Source of the DNA: Actinomycetota bacterium
GTDB taxonomy: Bacteria; Actinomycetota; Actinomycetes; Propionibacteriales; Nocardioidaceae
NCBI GenBank assembly: GCA_009702305.1
Contig: WLIH01000134.1
Coordinates: forward strand, 1 to 7,111
Length of the DNA: 7,111 nucleotides
Direction: 5' to 3'
The notes under the pieces: model-generated
What the model saw: only the letters and a program-made list of their open reading frames with translations
Told to the model about the DNA's origin: nothing
Databases searched by the model: none
Position numbers and translations under genes: made by a program
Shown here: in pieces, positions 1 to 5,571 of the stretch
Layout: every line of letters begins with the position of its first letter
How positions within the stretch are numbered: the first letter of the stretch is position 1

Positions 1-93
1 CGCGCCCTTGAGCGCGATCCCGACCGCGACCGCGGCGACGACACCGGTGCCGATCGATGTCGGTGCGTCGAGGAATCCGTCGGGCACATGCAT
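1..93 (-). CDS. cbiM: Cobalt/nickel ECF transporter substrate-binding membrane protein CbiM, N-terminal fragment
   Basis: Only the first 31 codons are present; the gene continues beyond the left edge. The translated start, MHVPDGFLDAPTS, is the characteristic amino terminus of CbiM/NikM, the membrane component that selects Co(II) or Ni(II) for energy-coupling-factor transporters. In studied family members the terminal amine of Met1 and the side chain of His2 help bind the metal, and both residues are present here. The following stretch rich in Ala, Val and Gly is the first membrane helix. The ATG is supported by an AGGAG ribosome binding site (101-105) seven bases upstream. The gene is divergent from the peroxiredoxin gene. 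Recognition rests on a short but distinctive motif. Cobalt versus nickel preference cannot be decided, and the partner genes (cbiN/Q/O) lie outside the window. Confidence 0.85.
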   Translation of the reverse strand, partial: MHVPDGFLDAPTSIGTGVVAAVAVGIALKGA

Positions 94-100
94 GGGTGCG

Positions 101-105
101 CTCCT
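101..105 (-). promoter_or_regulatory. Shine-Dalgarno of cbiM
   Basis: Read on the minus strand this is AGGAG, seven bases before the ATG at 93-91. It fixes the start at the MHVPDGFLD reading. Confidence 0.65.
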
Positions 106-218
106 GCGAGGGGTCGGCGTCGGTGGTGTGAGGCGTTGAGTACCGTTCGGAGCCAGCAGTGATGCGGATGGGTCCGTGTTGCTCAACCTACGTTATTGCA
201 CATCGTTGGCACTTGGAC

Positions 219-223
219 AGGAG
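219..223 (+). promoter_or_regulatory. Shine-Dalgarno of bcp deciding the GTG start
   Basis: AGGAG lies six bases before GTG 230-232. It favours this start over the in-frame start further upstream. Confidence 0.65.
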
Positions 224-229
224 CCCCTC

Positions 230-709
230 GTGAGCAGCACCCCCCGCCTCTCCCCCGGCGACGTCGCCCCCGACTTCACGCTCACCGACGACACCGGCGC
301 CGAGGTCTCCCTCTCGTCGCTGCGCGGGCGCAAGGTGATCGTGTACTTCTACCCCGCTGCGATGACCCCCGGCTGCACCAAGCAGGCGTGCGACTTCACC
401 GAGTCGCTCGACTCGCTGCAGGGCGCCGGCTACGAGGTCCTCGGCATCTCGCCCGACAAGCCCGAGAAGCTCGCGAAGTTCCGCGAGAAGGACGCCCTGA
501 CCATCCGACTGCTCTCCGACCCCGACAAGTCCGTGATGACGGCCTACGGCGCGTACGGCGAGAAGACGATGTACGGCAAGGTCGTGCAGGGCGTCATCCG
601 CTCGACGCTGGTCGTCGACGAGGACGGCAAGGTCGAGGTCGCGCAGTACAACGTCAAGGCCACCGGCCACGTCGCCAAGCTCCGCCGCGACCTCGGCCTC
701 GACTCGTAG
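230..709 (+). CDS. bcp: Thioredoxin-dependent peroxiredoxin, BCP/PrxQ type
   Basis: This is a soluble cytoplasmic peroxidase of 159 residues that reduces H2O2 and organic hydroperoxides with electrons from thioredoxin. The thioredoxin fold is clear: PGDVAPDFTL near residues 9-18, then YFYP at 39-42 and the active site MTPGCTKQAC, with peroxidatic Cys49 and resolving Cys54 in the CX4C spacing typical of the atypical 2-Cys BCP class. Thr46 and Arg124 (GVIRST) complete the usual catalytic set. Length is normal for the family. I chose the GTG at 230 because AGGAG lies six bases upstream (219-223). An in-frame upstream start would add about 18 residues that do not resemble the family. The gene stands alone between cbiM and the tRNA, so it is probably monocistronic. 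No OxyR or other peroxide-regulator site is evident upstream. Confidence 0.93.
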   Translation: MSSTPRLSPGDVAPDFTLTDDTGAEVSLSSLRGRKVIVYFYPAAMTPGCTKQACDFTESLDSLQGAGYEVLGISPDKPEKLAKFREKDALTIRLLSDPDKSVMTAYGAYGEKTMYGKVVQGVIRSTLVVDEDGKVEVAQYNVKATGHVAKLRRDLGLDS

Positions 710-765
710 TCGCGTGTCGGGTCGTCGTCGGGCTAACCCGTTGACCCGGGGTACCGCCACGACAC

Positions 766-812
766 GACACCCCAGAGTCGCGGATCGGGTCGCCCGATGA
801 CTCGGGTGTGTC
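766..812. terminator. Long imperfect hairpin downstream of bcp, possible terminator
   Basis: Reading inwards, GACAC (766-770) pairs with GTGTC (808-812), CCC (771-773) with GGG (804-806), and GAGTC (775-779) with GACTC (799-803). Inside that, ATCGGG (784-789) pairs with CCCGAT (793-798) around a TCG loop. That gives about 19 base pairs, with single-base bulges at 774 and 807 and a four-base bulge GCGG at 780-783. No T-tract follows in either direction, so it is not a textbook intrinsic terminator, although tail-less terminators are often proposed in actinobacteria. A small CGGG-CTAA-CCCG hairpin at 729-740 lies between it and the bcp stop. Termination of bcp, or insulation of the tRNA, is an inference from position. 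Confidence 0.5.
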
Positions 813-865
813 ACGAAGGTCCAGTGACGTCCTGGGCGGCCGGCCCTGGGAGACTGACCTGGCAC

Positions 866-939
866 GCGTCCGTAGCCCAATTGGCAGAGGCACCAGGTTT
901 AGGTCCTGGCCAGTGAGAGTTCGAGTCTCTCCGGACGCA
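866..939 (+). tRNA. tRNA-Leu (anticodon UAG) with a short variable loop
   Basis: A full cloverleaf folds by eye. The acceptor GCGTCCG (866-872) pairs with CGGACGC (932-938). The D stem GCC/GGC (875-877, 889-891) carries the loop AATTGGCAGA. The anticodon stem CCAGG/CCTGG (893-897, 905-909) closes loop TTTAGGT with anticodon TAG at 900-902. The variable region is only CCAGT (910-914). The T stem GAGAG/CTCTC (915-919, 927-931) has loop TTCGAGT. The discriminator is A939. CCA is not encoded (C940, C941, then G). The anticodon reads CUA, with wobble to other CUN codons. The D loop, anticodon arm and A73 closely resemble canonical bacterial tRNA-Leu(UAG), yet the long variable arm of that class is absent. 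Leucine is the likely amino acid, but identity is inferred. Confidence 0.88.
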
Positions 940-963
940 CCGAGGCGCTCGGACCCTACCGAG
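940..963. terminator. Overlapping small hairpins at the tRNA/plsC convergence
   Basis: Three short segments, CCGAG (940-944), CTCGG (948-952) and CCGAG (959-963), allow two mutually exclusive five-base-pair hairpins. One has a three-base loop (GCG) just after the tRNA. The other has a six-base loop that includes the plsC stop codon at 958-956. Neither has a U tail. The position between convergent transcripts suggests bidirectional termination or tRNA 3'-end processing, but the stems are short for a GC-rich genome. Confidence 0.3.
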
Positions 964-1540
964 AGTCTTCCTCGCGCAGCCGTGGCTCGGTGAAGCCCTC
1001 GGGCCGGATGCCGGTCTTGTCGGCGAAGAAGGCGCGGATCACGTCCATGTCGGCGCGCACGTCGCCGGTGGGGTGGAACGTCGGACCCCACCCGACCTGG
1101 CGGGAGGGTCCGTCAACGAAGGCGAGGGTGATCGGCAGGCCGGTCTGCTGGGAGATCCGGTAGAAGCCGGACTTCCAGTACTCCCCCTTCGACCGGGTGC
1201 CCTCGGCGGCGATGCCGAGCAGGAACGTCTCCGAGGTCTCGGCCTCGGCGAGCAGGTCGCGGATGGTGGCCCCCGGGTTGTCCCGGTCGAGCGCGACGGC
1301 ACCGGTGGCGCGCATCAGCCAGCCCATCGGGCCGACGAAGAACGACTTCTTCACCAGCAGCCGGATGGTGACGCTGTTGTCCCAGGCCAGAAGCAGCGTG
1401 AGCACCCAGTCCCAGTTGGACGTGTGCGGCGCCCCGACCAGGACGGCCGAGTCCGGCACCGTGCCGACGGTGCGCCACCGCGCCGACCGCAGCAGCACGC
1501 GGGCGAGGGTGCGGCGGACGAGGAAGTGACGGCGAGGCAT
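956..1540 (-). CDS. Short PlsC-like lysophospholipid acyltransferase family protein
   Basis: The protein has 194 residues. The family transfers acyl chains to lysophosphatidate or related glycerol- and lipid-acceptors at the membrane. The HX4D catalytic motif is present as HTSNWD (His39 to Asp44), and the substrate-phosphate motif appears as EGTR (113-116) followed by SKGEYWKSGFYRIS. The segment FFVGPMGWLMRATGAVALDR (67-86) matches the usual block between them. It is shorter than standard PlsC (about 230-260), with only a brief amino-terminal segment and no clear extra membrane helices. That fits a compact subgroup often annotated simply as glycerol acyltransferase. It starts nine bases after the rdgB stop on the same strand, so it is probably the last gene of the rph-rdgB unit. 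No strong ribosome binding site is visible. The true acceptor lipid cannot be inferred. Confidence 0.85.
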   Translation of the reverse strand: MPRRHFLVRRTLARVLLRSARWRTVGTVPDSAVLVGAPHTSNWDWVLTLLLAWDNSVTIRLLVKKSFFVGPMGWLMRATGAVALDRDNPGATIRDLLAEAETSETFLLGIAAEGTRSKGEYWKSGFYRISQQTGLPITLAFVDGPSRQVGWGPTFHPTGDVRADMDVIRAFFADKTGIRPEGFTEPRLREEDSR

Positions 1541-1549
1541 CCCGCGACC

Positions 1550-2173
1550 CTACGGCCCGGACAGCACGGCCGCGACGACCGGGGCGAGCTCGCGCAGCGC
1601 CCTGCCCCGATGCGAGATGGCGTCCTTGTCCTCGCGCGAGAGCTCGGCGGTCGTCAGGCCAGGGCGGTCGTCGGCGACGAAGAGCACGTCGTAGCCGAAG
1701 CCGCCGGCGCCGCGCACCTCCCGCAGCACGTGCCCGTCCATCCGGCCGTGCACGACGACCTCGCCGGCGTCGTGCACGAAGGCGATCGCGCAGGTGAAGT
1801 GCGCGCCGCGCCGATCGTCGGGGACGTCGGCCAGCTGGGCGAGCAGCAGCTCGTTGTTGCGCGCGTCGGACTTCGGCGGCCCGGACCAACGGGCGGAGAG
1901 CACGCCGGGCATGCCGTTGAGCGCGTCGACGCACAGCCCCGAGTCGTCGGCGACGGTCGGCAGACCCGTCGCCTGCAGGCCCGCTCGTGCCTTGAGCAGC
2001 GCGTTGCCCTCGAACGACGGCGCGTCCTCGACCGGCTCGTCGTACGACGCGAGGCCGAGGCCCGCGAGGTCATCGAGTCCGAGCACCTCGAGTTCCGGCG
2101 CGTGCTCGCGCAGGATCCGCTCCATCTCGGCGATCTTCTTGGCGTTGCGCGAGGCCAGGAAGACCTGGGTCAT
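1550..2173 (-). CDS. rdgB: RdgB/HAM1 family non-canonical purine NTP pyrophosphatase (dITP/XTP)
   Basis: The protein has 207 residues, the normal length. The family hydrolyses dITP, ITP and XTP to monophosphates plus pyrophosphate, keeping deaminated purines out of DNA and RNA. Visible signatures are the amino-terminal SxNxxK (Ser8, Asn10, Lys13 in [13 protein letters not shown]), FEGNA (54-58), the metal-binding [10 protein letters not shown] (Asp76, Asp77), GVLSARWSG, the GGFGYDVLF block, and the carboxy-terminal SHRGRAL (187-193) that contacts the base. The ATG overlaps the rph stop in an ATGA arrangement (2170-2173), so translation is probably coupled. The rph-rdgB pairing is widespread in actinobacteria, for example the adjacent M. 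tuberculosis genes Rv1340 and Rv1341. Nothing unusual is seen in the catalytic residues. Confidence 0.96.
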   Translation of the reverse strand: MTQVFLASRNAKKIAEMERILREHAPELEVLGLDDLAGLGLASYDEPVEDAPSFEGNALLKARAGLQATGLPTVADDSGLCVDALNGMPGVLSARWSGPPKSDARNNELLLAQLADVPDDRRGAHFTCAIAFVHDAGEVVVHGRMDGHVLREVRGAGGFGYDVLFVADDRPGLTTAELSREDKDAISHRGRALRELAPVVAAVLSGP

Positions 2174-2892
2174 CGGGCGAGGGCCTCGTGCTGGAGCCGC
2201 GTCAGGTCGGCGCAGCCCTTCTCGGCCAGCGACAGCAGCGCATCGAGCTCGGCGCGGTCGAACGGCGCACCCTCGGCGGTGCCCTGGACCTCCACGAAGG
2301 AGCCGGTGCCGGTCATCACGACGTTCATGTCGGTCTCGGCGCGCACGTCCTCGACGTAGGGCAGGTCGAGACGCGGGACCCCGTCGATGATGCCGACGCT
2401 GACCGCCGCGACCGAGCCGGTCAGCGGCTCCCCCTTGAGGGCACCGGTCGAGCGCAGGTGCGCGACGGCGTCGGCGAGCGCGACGTAGGCGCCGGTGATG
2501 GCGGCCGTGCGGGTGCCGCCGTCGGCCTGGAGGACGTCGCAGTCGAGCTGGATGGTGTTCTCCCCCAGCGCCTGGTAGTCGATGACGGCTCGCAGCGAGC
2601 GGCCGATCAGCCGCGAGATCTCGTGGGTGCGCCCGCCGATGCGGCCCTTGACCGACTCACGGTCGGAGCGGGTGTTGGTCGAGGCCGGCAGCATGGCGTA
2701 CTCCGCCGTCACCCACCCCAGGCCCGACCCCTTGCGCCAGCGCGGCACGCCCTCGGACGCCGACGCGGCGCACAGCACCTTGGTCTTGCCGAACTCCACC
2801 AGCACCGAGCCTGCCGCGTGGTCGAGCCAGTGCCGGGTGATCGTGATGGGGCGGAGCTCGTCGTCGGTCCGGCCGTCCTCGCGTGCAGTCAT
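2170..2892 (-). CDS. rph: Ribonuclease PH, phosphorolytic 3'-5' exoribonuclease
   Basis: The protein has 240 residues, normal for RNase PH, which trims tRNA 3' ends using phosphate and works as a hexamer of dimers. The sequence shows [22 protein letters not shown] near the start, [20 protein letters not shown] (78-97) and the phosphate-binding GGTRTA (125-130, Arg128). The acidic pair Asp182 and Asp188 in [13 protein letters not shown] completes the active site. All key residues are intact. I place the start at the ATG at 2892 because [15 protein letters not shown] is the family-like beginning. An in-frame start 60 bases upstream would overlap the hydrolase gene and adds unrelated residues. 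The start is ten bases after the hydrolase stop and has no clear Shine-Dalgarno. A TAnnnT hexamer seven bases before the ATG allows a leaderless transcript. rdgB overlaps its end. Confidence 0.95.
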   Translation of the reverse strand: MTAREDGRTDDELRPITITRHWLDHAAGSVLVEFGKTKVLCAASASEGVPRWRKGSGLGWVTAEYAMLPASTNTRSDRESVKGRIGGRTHEISRLIGRSLRAVIDYQALGENTIQLDCDVLQADGGTRTAAITGAYVALADAVAHLRSTGALKGEPLTGSVAAVSVGIIDGVPRLDLPYVEDVRAETDMNVVMTGTGSFVEVQGTAEGAPFDRAELDALLSLAEKGCADLTRLQHEALAR

Positions 2893-2899
2893 GGCGTCG

Positions 2900-2905
2900 A
2901 GACTA
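2900..2905 (-). promoter_or_regulatory. Possible -10 element for a leaderless rph transcript
   Basis: Read on the minus strand this is TAGTCT, fitting TAnnnT, with exactly seven bases before ATG 2892. Its first three bases are also the TAG stop of the hydrolase gene, so part of the match comes free. There is no recognisable -35, and the lack of a Shine-Dalgarno is the main support. Confidence 0.25.
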
Positions 2906-3670
2906 GTGAGCCTCGGCCCACGCTGCGCGCACGGCCCACGGCCCGAGGTCACGGGCCCGGCGCCCCATCCACGGGGCCCCCTCGGTGAGCATCCAGGCGA
3001 CGTTGCGGCGCCAGCTCGGGTCGAGGCCGCCCGCGGGAGCCGCGGACGGTGGCTCGAAGGCCAGGCCCTCGCCGCCCAGCAGCTCGGCGAAGCGTCGGGC
3101 GAAGAGCCGGTGGCCGAGCTCGGAGGGGTGCAGCCGGTCGACGGACCAGAACGTCCGGTCGAGCACCTCGGGGCAGGCGGCGAGGTCGACGCGCAGGCCG
3201 CCGTACGTCGCGTGCACCAGGTCGTAGACCTCGTTGACCACCTCGATGCGGGCCATCAGGGGGCGACCGAGCACCGACGGCACCCCGAAGACGCGGGCGT
3301 GGTCGTGGAAGCGCGCCGTCAACAGCAACGCACCACCGTCGTGCAAGGCACCCGCGGTGGTCATCAGGTCCTCATGCAGCCGAGCCGGATCCCAGGTCGA
3401 GCGCATCGTGTCGTTGATGCCGACGACCAGCGACGCGAGATCAGGCCGGTGCGCCAGCGCCTCGTCGAGCTGTCGCTCGCGCACGCAGCGCGCCGTCGCG
3501 CCGGAGACCGCGAGGTTGCAGAACGACACGTCGTACGCCGTGCCCATCGCGTCGGCGAGCAGCCGCGCCCATCCCCGCCACGCGGTGCCGGGACCGCCCG
3601 GCACGGGGTCCCCGATGCCGTACGTCGTGCTGTCACCCAGGGCCGCGAACCGCACGTAACGCGTCTGCAC
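2903..3670 (-). CDS. SGNH/GDSL-family hydrolase (esterase/lipase-like), cytoplasmic
   Basis: The protein has 255 residues. SGNH hydrolases cleave esters, including acyl or acetyl groups on lipids, sugars or small molecules; the substrate here cannot be told. All four blocks are visible. Block I is LGDSTTYG with nucleophile Ser14. Block II is LAVSGATA with Gly57. Block III is GIND with Asn86. Block V is [10 protein letters not shown], giving Asp178 and His181, so the Ser-Asp-His triad is complete. There is no signal peptide or membrane helix, so it should be cytoplasmic. The carboxy-terminal 50 or so residues ([14 protein letters not shown] then WRRNV and DLGPW) extend beyond the catalytic fold, and I do not recognise them. 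The start is GTG, with a poor ribosome binding site, and a second GTG five codons in is possible. It ends ten bases before rph, so cotranscription is plausible. Confidence 0.88.
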   Translation of the reverse strand: MQTRYVRFAALGDSTTYGIGDPVPGGPGTAWRGWARLLADAMGTAYDVSFCNLAVSGATARCVRERQLDEALAHRPDLASLVVGINDTMRSTWDPARLHEDLMTTAGALHDGGALLLTARFHDHARVFGVPSVLGRPLMARIEVVNEVYDLVHATYGGLRVDLAACPEVLDRTFWSVDRLHPSELGHRLFARRFAELLGGEGLAFEPPSAAPAGGLDPSWRRNVAWMLTEGAPWMGRRARDLGPWAVRAAWAEAH

Positions 3671-3729
3671 GGCCCCAGCGTCCCGGTCAGGGGAACGCGG
3701 AGGCCGTGCAGCGGCGTCGTGTCGATCAA

Positions 3730-3749
3730 CGCCAGGTGAATCTCCGGCG
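3730..3749 (-). terminator. Weak hairpin just after the ABC permease stop
   Basis: On the minus strand CGCCGG and CTGGCG can pair (six pairs, one of them G-U) around an eight-base loop, immediately after the permease stop codon. There is no U tract. It may weaken read-through into the hydrolase gene, but the match is modest. The rest of the 79-base gap (3671-3749) holds no promoter I can recognise. Confidence 0.25.
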
Positions 3750-4529
3750 CTACTTCAGCTCGGCGCGCATCAACCGGAACCAGCCGGCCACGAAGGGCAG
3801 CACGATCCAGATCAGGGAGGTCGTGGCGAGCTGGCCGTACTCGTCACCTGAGAGGTTCTCGCCGTTGAAGAGCGGCTGCTGGGCGGTGCCGAGGTCGAGC
3901 CACGGTGCGGCGTCCTGGAGGAACGGCACCAGGTTGAAGATGATCGAGGCCGCGATGGGCAGCACGAAGAAGGTCACGATCGCCGCCGGGGTGTTGAGCA
4001 GGATCAAGCCGTAGGCCAGGCCCTGGATGATCGTGAGCAGCTGCAGCACCAGGAACAGCACGAACGCGATCAGCGTGAGGTCGGCGAAGCCGTCACTGCC
4101 GGCACCGCCCACCAGCGTGCAGAGCGCAGCGATCACGACCGCCGCGAAGAACGCGGCGAAGCCGAGCAGCAGGGCCGAGACAGTCTTGGCCGCCAGCACC
4201 CGACTGCGCGACGGCTCGAGCGCGAAGGTCACCATAGCCGTGCGCTGGCTCCACTCGCTGGTGACGAGCAGGATGCCGAGCACGGGCAGCAGGAAGCCCT
4301 GGGGCGTCGCCGCGATGGCGATGAAGTTCTCGAAGATCCGGTCCGGGGCATCGGCGACGGCGAAGAAGATGATCATGAACGCCGCCGTGATGGCAGCGAT
4401 GGCGGCGAGCAGCCAGCGTCCGGCGCGGGTGTCGGCTGTCTTGCGGAGCTCGACACTCACCAACCGGGTGAACGGGACACGAGGCGTGGACGAGACGTCG
4501 AGGGTGAACGACGGGGTGATCTGGCTCAT
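3750..4529 (-). CDS. ABC-2 type exporter permease subunit
   Basis: The protein has 259 residues and is an integral membrane protein of the ABC-2 superfamily. Six hydrophobic helices can be placed at about 39-59, 74-91, 115-142, 149-170, 178-202 and 234-251. Both ends look cytoplasmic, and the amino-terminal stretch RLVSVELRKTADTRAGRWLL is the usual lead into helix 1. After helix 2 comes TSEWSQRTAMVTFALEPSR, the conserved cytoplasmic loop (Glu92) that couples to the ATPase in this family. The ATG overlaps the ATPase stop (ATGA, 4526-4529) and has AAGGAGT at 4536-4542, six bases before it, so the two are translated together. It pairs with the ATPase as a likely dimeric exporter of a drug, peptide or lipid. 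The substrate is unknown. The divergent two-component system probably controls it. Confidence 0.9.
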   Translation of the reverse strand: MSQITPSFTLDVSSTPRVPFTRLVSVELRKTADTRAGRWLLAAIAAITAAFMIIFFAVADAPDRIFENFIAIAATPQGFLLPVLGILLVTSEWSQRTAMVTFALEPSRSRVLAAKTVSALLLGFAAFFAAVVIAALCTLVGGAGSDGFADLTLIAFVLFLVLQLLTIIQGLAYGLILLNTPAAIVTFFVLPIAASIIFNLVPFLQDAAPWLDLGTAQQPLFNGENLSGDEYGQLATTSLIWIVLPFVAGWFRLMRAELK

Positions 4530-5440
4530 GCGGGGACTCCTTGGCTGCTGGCCTCGCGCTGCGTGTCGGCGGTGAGCTCGAGGAACAGGTCCTCGAGACC
4601 GGCGGCACCGGAGCGGAGATCGGTGAGGACGATCTGGTGGGCGGCGGCGGCGCGGCCGACAGTGACCGGCTCTGCCTCCACCCGGAGGCCGTCGCCGGCC
4701 GGGTGGACGACGACGCCGTCCGCCTGGAGGGCTCGGGCGAGCGCGTCGTTGTCGAGGGACGTGACCAGCGCGGAGGCGGTGCCTTGACTGGCGAGCAGCG
4801 ACTTCTTGTCACCCTGCGCGACGATCTTGCCTCGCCCGATGAGGATCATCTCGTCGGCGATCAGCTCGACCTCGTTGAGCAGGTGGCTGGAGAGCAGGAC
4901 GGTGCCGCCGCGGGCGGCGTAGCCCTTGAGCAGGTCACGCATCCAGCGGATGCCGGCCGGGTCGAGGCCGTTGGCCGGCTCGTCGAGGATCAGCACCGAC
5001 GGGTCGCCCAGCAGGGCGTGGGCCAGGCCGAGGCGCTGCTTCATGCCGAGGGAGTAGTTGCCCAGGCGCCGCTTGGACTCGGAGTCCGACAGCGACACCA
5101 GGGCGAGCATCTCGTCCACGCGGGACATCGGCAGACCCATGGTCTTCGCGCCGATGGTCAGGATCTCGCGCCCGGAGCGACCGGCGTGCTGCGCCGATGC
5201 GTCGAGGAGGACCCCGACATGGCGACCGGGGTTGGGGATGTCGTGGTAGGCGAGACCACCGATGGTGATCCGGCCCCGCGTGGGGGGTGTCAGGCCGACC
5301 ATGATCCGCATGGTCGTCGTCTTGCCGGCACCGTTGGGACCGAGGAATCCGGTCACGCGGCCCGGCTGGCAGACGAAGCTGACGTCGTCGACGGCGGTGA
5401 AGTCGCCGTATGTCCTGGTGAGTCCTTCGACCTTGATCAT
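4526..5440 (-). CDS. ABC transporter ATP-binding protein (exporter, drug/bacteriocin-resistance type)
   Basis: The protein has 304 residues from the ATG at 5440. An ATP-binding domain occupies residues 1 to about 215. Walker A is GPNGAGKT (34-41), the signature region is YSLGMKQRLGL (129-139), Walker B with the catalytic Glu is VLILDEP (149-155), the D-loop is GLDP, and the switch His sits in SSHLLNEVE. The Q-loop position reads LLDA, lacking glutamine as in many exporters of this subfamily. The carboxy-terminal 90 residues are the accessory domain common to DrrA/BcrA-like ATPases. It energises the overlapping permease. An upstream in-frame ATG at 5476 would add 12 residues, but it lies inside an inverted repeat and has no ribosome binding site. 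Homology resembles antibiotic-resistance exporters, but no substrate can be assigned. Confidence 0.94.
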   Translation of the reverse strand: MIKVEGLTRTYGDFTAVDDVSFVCQPGRVTGFLGPNGAGKTTTMRIMVGLTPPTRGRITIGGLAYHDIPNPGRHVGVLLDASAQHAGRSGREILTIGAKTMGLPMSRVDEMLALVSLSDSESKRRLGNYSLGMKQRLGLAHALLGDPSVLILDEPANGLDPAGIRWMRDLLKGYAARGGTVLLSSHLLNEVELIADEMILIGRGKIVAQGDKKSLLASQGTASALVTSLDNDALARALQADGVVVHPAGDGLRVEAEPVTVGRAAAAHQIVLTDLRSGAAGLEDLFLELTADTQREASSQGVPA

Positions 5441-5461
5441 GCGACCACTGTGCCCCAGCAG

Positions 5462-5484
5462 CGCGATCGCACGCATCGATCGCG
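5462..5484. repeat. 8-bp perfect inverted repeat with 7-base spacer
   Basis: The left arm CGCGATCG (5462-5469) is the exact complement of the right arm CGATCGCG (5477-5484), around CACGCAT. It lies 22 bases upstream of the ATPase ATG, so it is either a dyad operator or a hairpin in the exporter mRNA leader. The next flanking pair (5461 G, 5485 A) does not extend it. Confidence 0.6.
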
Positions 5485-5558
5485 AGGCGGTGTCGGTGAG
5501 ACCTAAGTAGGGGGTCGCCCGCGACTCCGGGGCCTGCCGGACCGGTCGGGACGAGCCC

Positions 5559-5564
5559 TACGCT
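5559..5564 (+). promoter_or_regulatory. Probable -10 element of a leaderless kinase transcript
   Basis: TACGCT fits TAnnnT and is followed by seven bases and then GTG 5572. This is the layout seen when transcription starts at the first base of the start codon in actinobacteria. No Shine-Dalgarno precedes the GTG and no good -35 is present, though palindrome GACCGGTC occupies that place. Confidence 0.5.
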
Positions 5565-5571
5565 GAGCGAC

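Larger units (their letters stand above)
94..229. promoter_or_regulatory. Divergent intergenic region between cbiM and bcp
   Basis: This 136-base gap must hold the promoters of both genes. On the minus strand there are two TAnnnT -10-like hexamers, TAACGT (195-190) and TAGGTT (190-185), neither with a convincing -35. On the plus strand TACGTT (189-194) is a weak -10. The same interval holds closely spaced TTG-N-AC direct repeats at 196-201, 206-212 and 213-218. No cobalamin riboswitch is visible: the conserved B12 box and an extended leader are missing and the space is too short. A metal-responsive repressor is possible but I cannot match a known box. Confidence 0.4.
5441..5571. promoter_or_regulatory. 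Divergent promoter/operator region between exporter and kinase genes
   Basis: All control signals of both divergent units must lie in these 131 bases. The clearest element is the inverted repeat at 5462-5484. Other short dyads are CCTA-AG-TAGG (5502-5511), GTCGC-CC-GCGAC (5514-5525) and the perfect octamer palindrome GACCGGTC (5540-5547), which sits where a -35 for the kinase promoter would be. Short GC-rich dyads are expected by chance in such DNA, so only the longest deserves weight. NarL-type regulators usually bind dyads, so autoregulation and control of the exporter from here are reasonable inferences. Confidence 0.45.

Noticed and set aside
94..229. Cobalamin riboswitch upstream of cbiM
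   Set aside because: The gap is only 136 bases, is shared with the bcp promoter, and lacks the conserved B12-box sequences.
188..880. Minus-strand frame of 230 codons spanning bcp, the hairpin and part of the tRNA
   Set aside because: It crosses a tRNA and a conserved peroxiredoxin gene and has no ribosome binding site or recognisable motif.
900..902. TAG anticodon taken as a possible amber suppressor
   Set aside because: An anticodon UAG reads the sense codon CUA. An amber suppressor would need anticodon CUA.
1073..2359. A very long plus-strand open frame (428 codons) opposite plsC, rdgB and rph
   Set aside because: It is antisense to well-supported conserved genes. Its composition (Arg, Gly, Ala, Val, His, Gln rich) is the usual shadow of GC-rich codons, and it shows no domain.
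2893..2952. Upstream start for RNase PH adding 20 residues
   Set aside because: It would overlap the hydrolase coding sequence by about 50 bases, and the extra residues do not resemble the family.
2582..3739. Long plus-strand open frame opposite rph and the hydrolase
   Set aside because: Shadow of two genes with intact catalytic motifs; low-complexity translation with no recognisable fold.
5441..5476. Twelve-codon amino-terminal extension of the ABC ATPase from ATG 5476
   Set aside because: No ribosome binding site, it lies within the inverted repeat, and MIKVEGLTRTYG at 5440 is the normal start of the domain.
4541..5506. Long plus-strand open frame opposite the ABC ATPase gene
   Set aside because: The opposite strand encodes all ABC ATPase motifs; this frame is a composition artefact.
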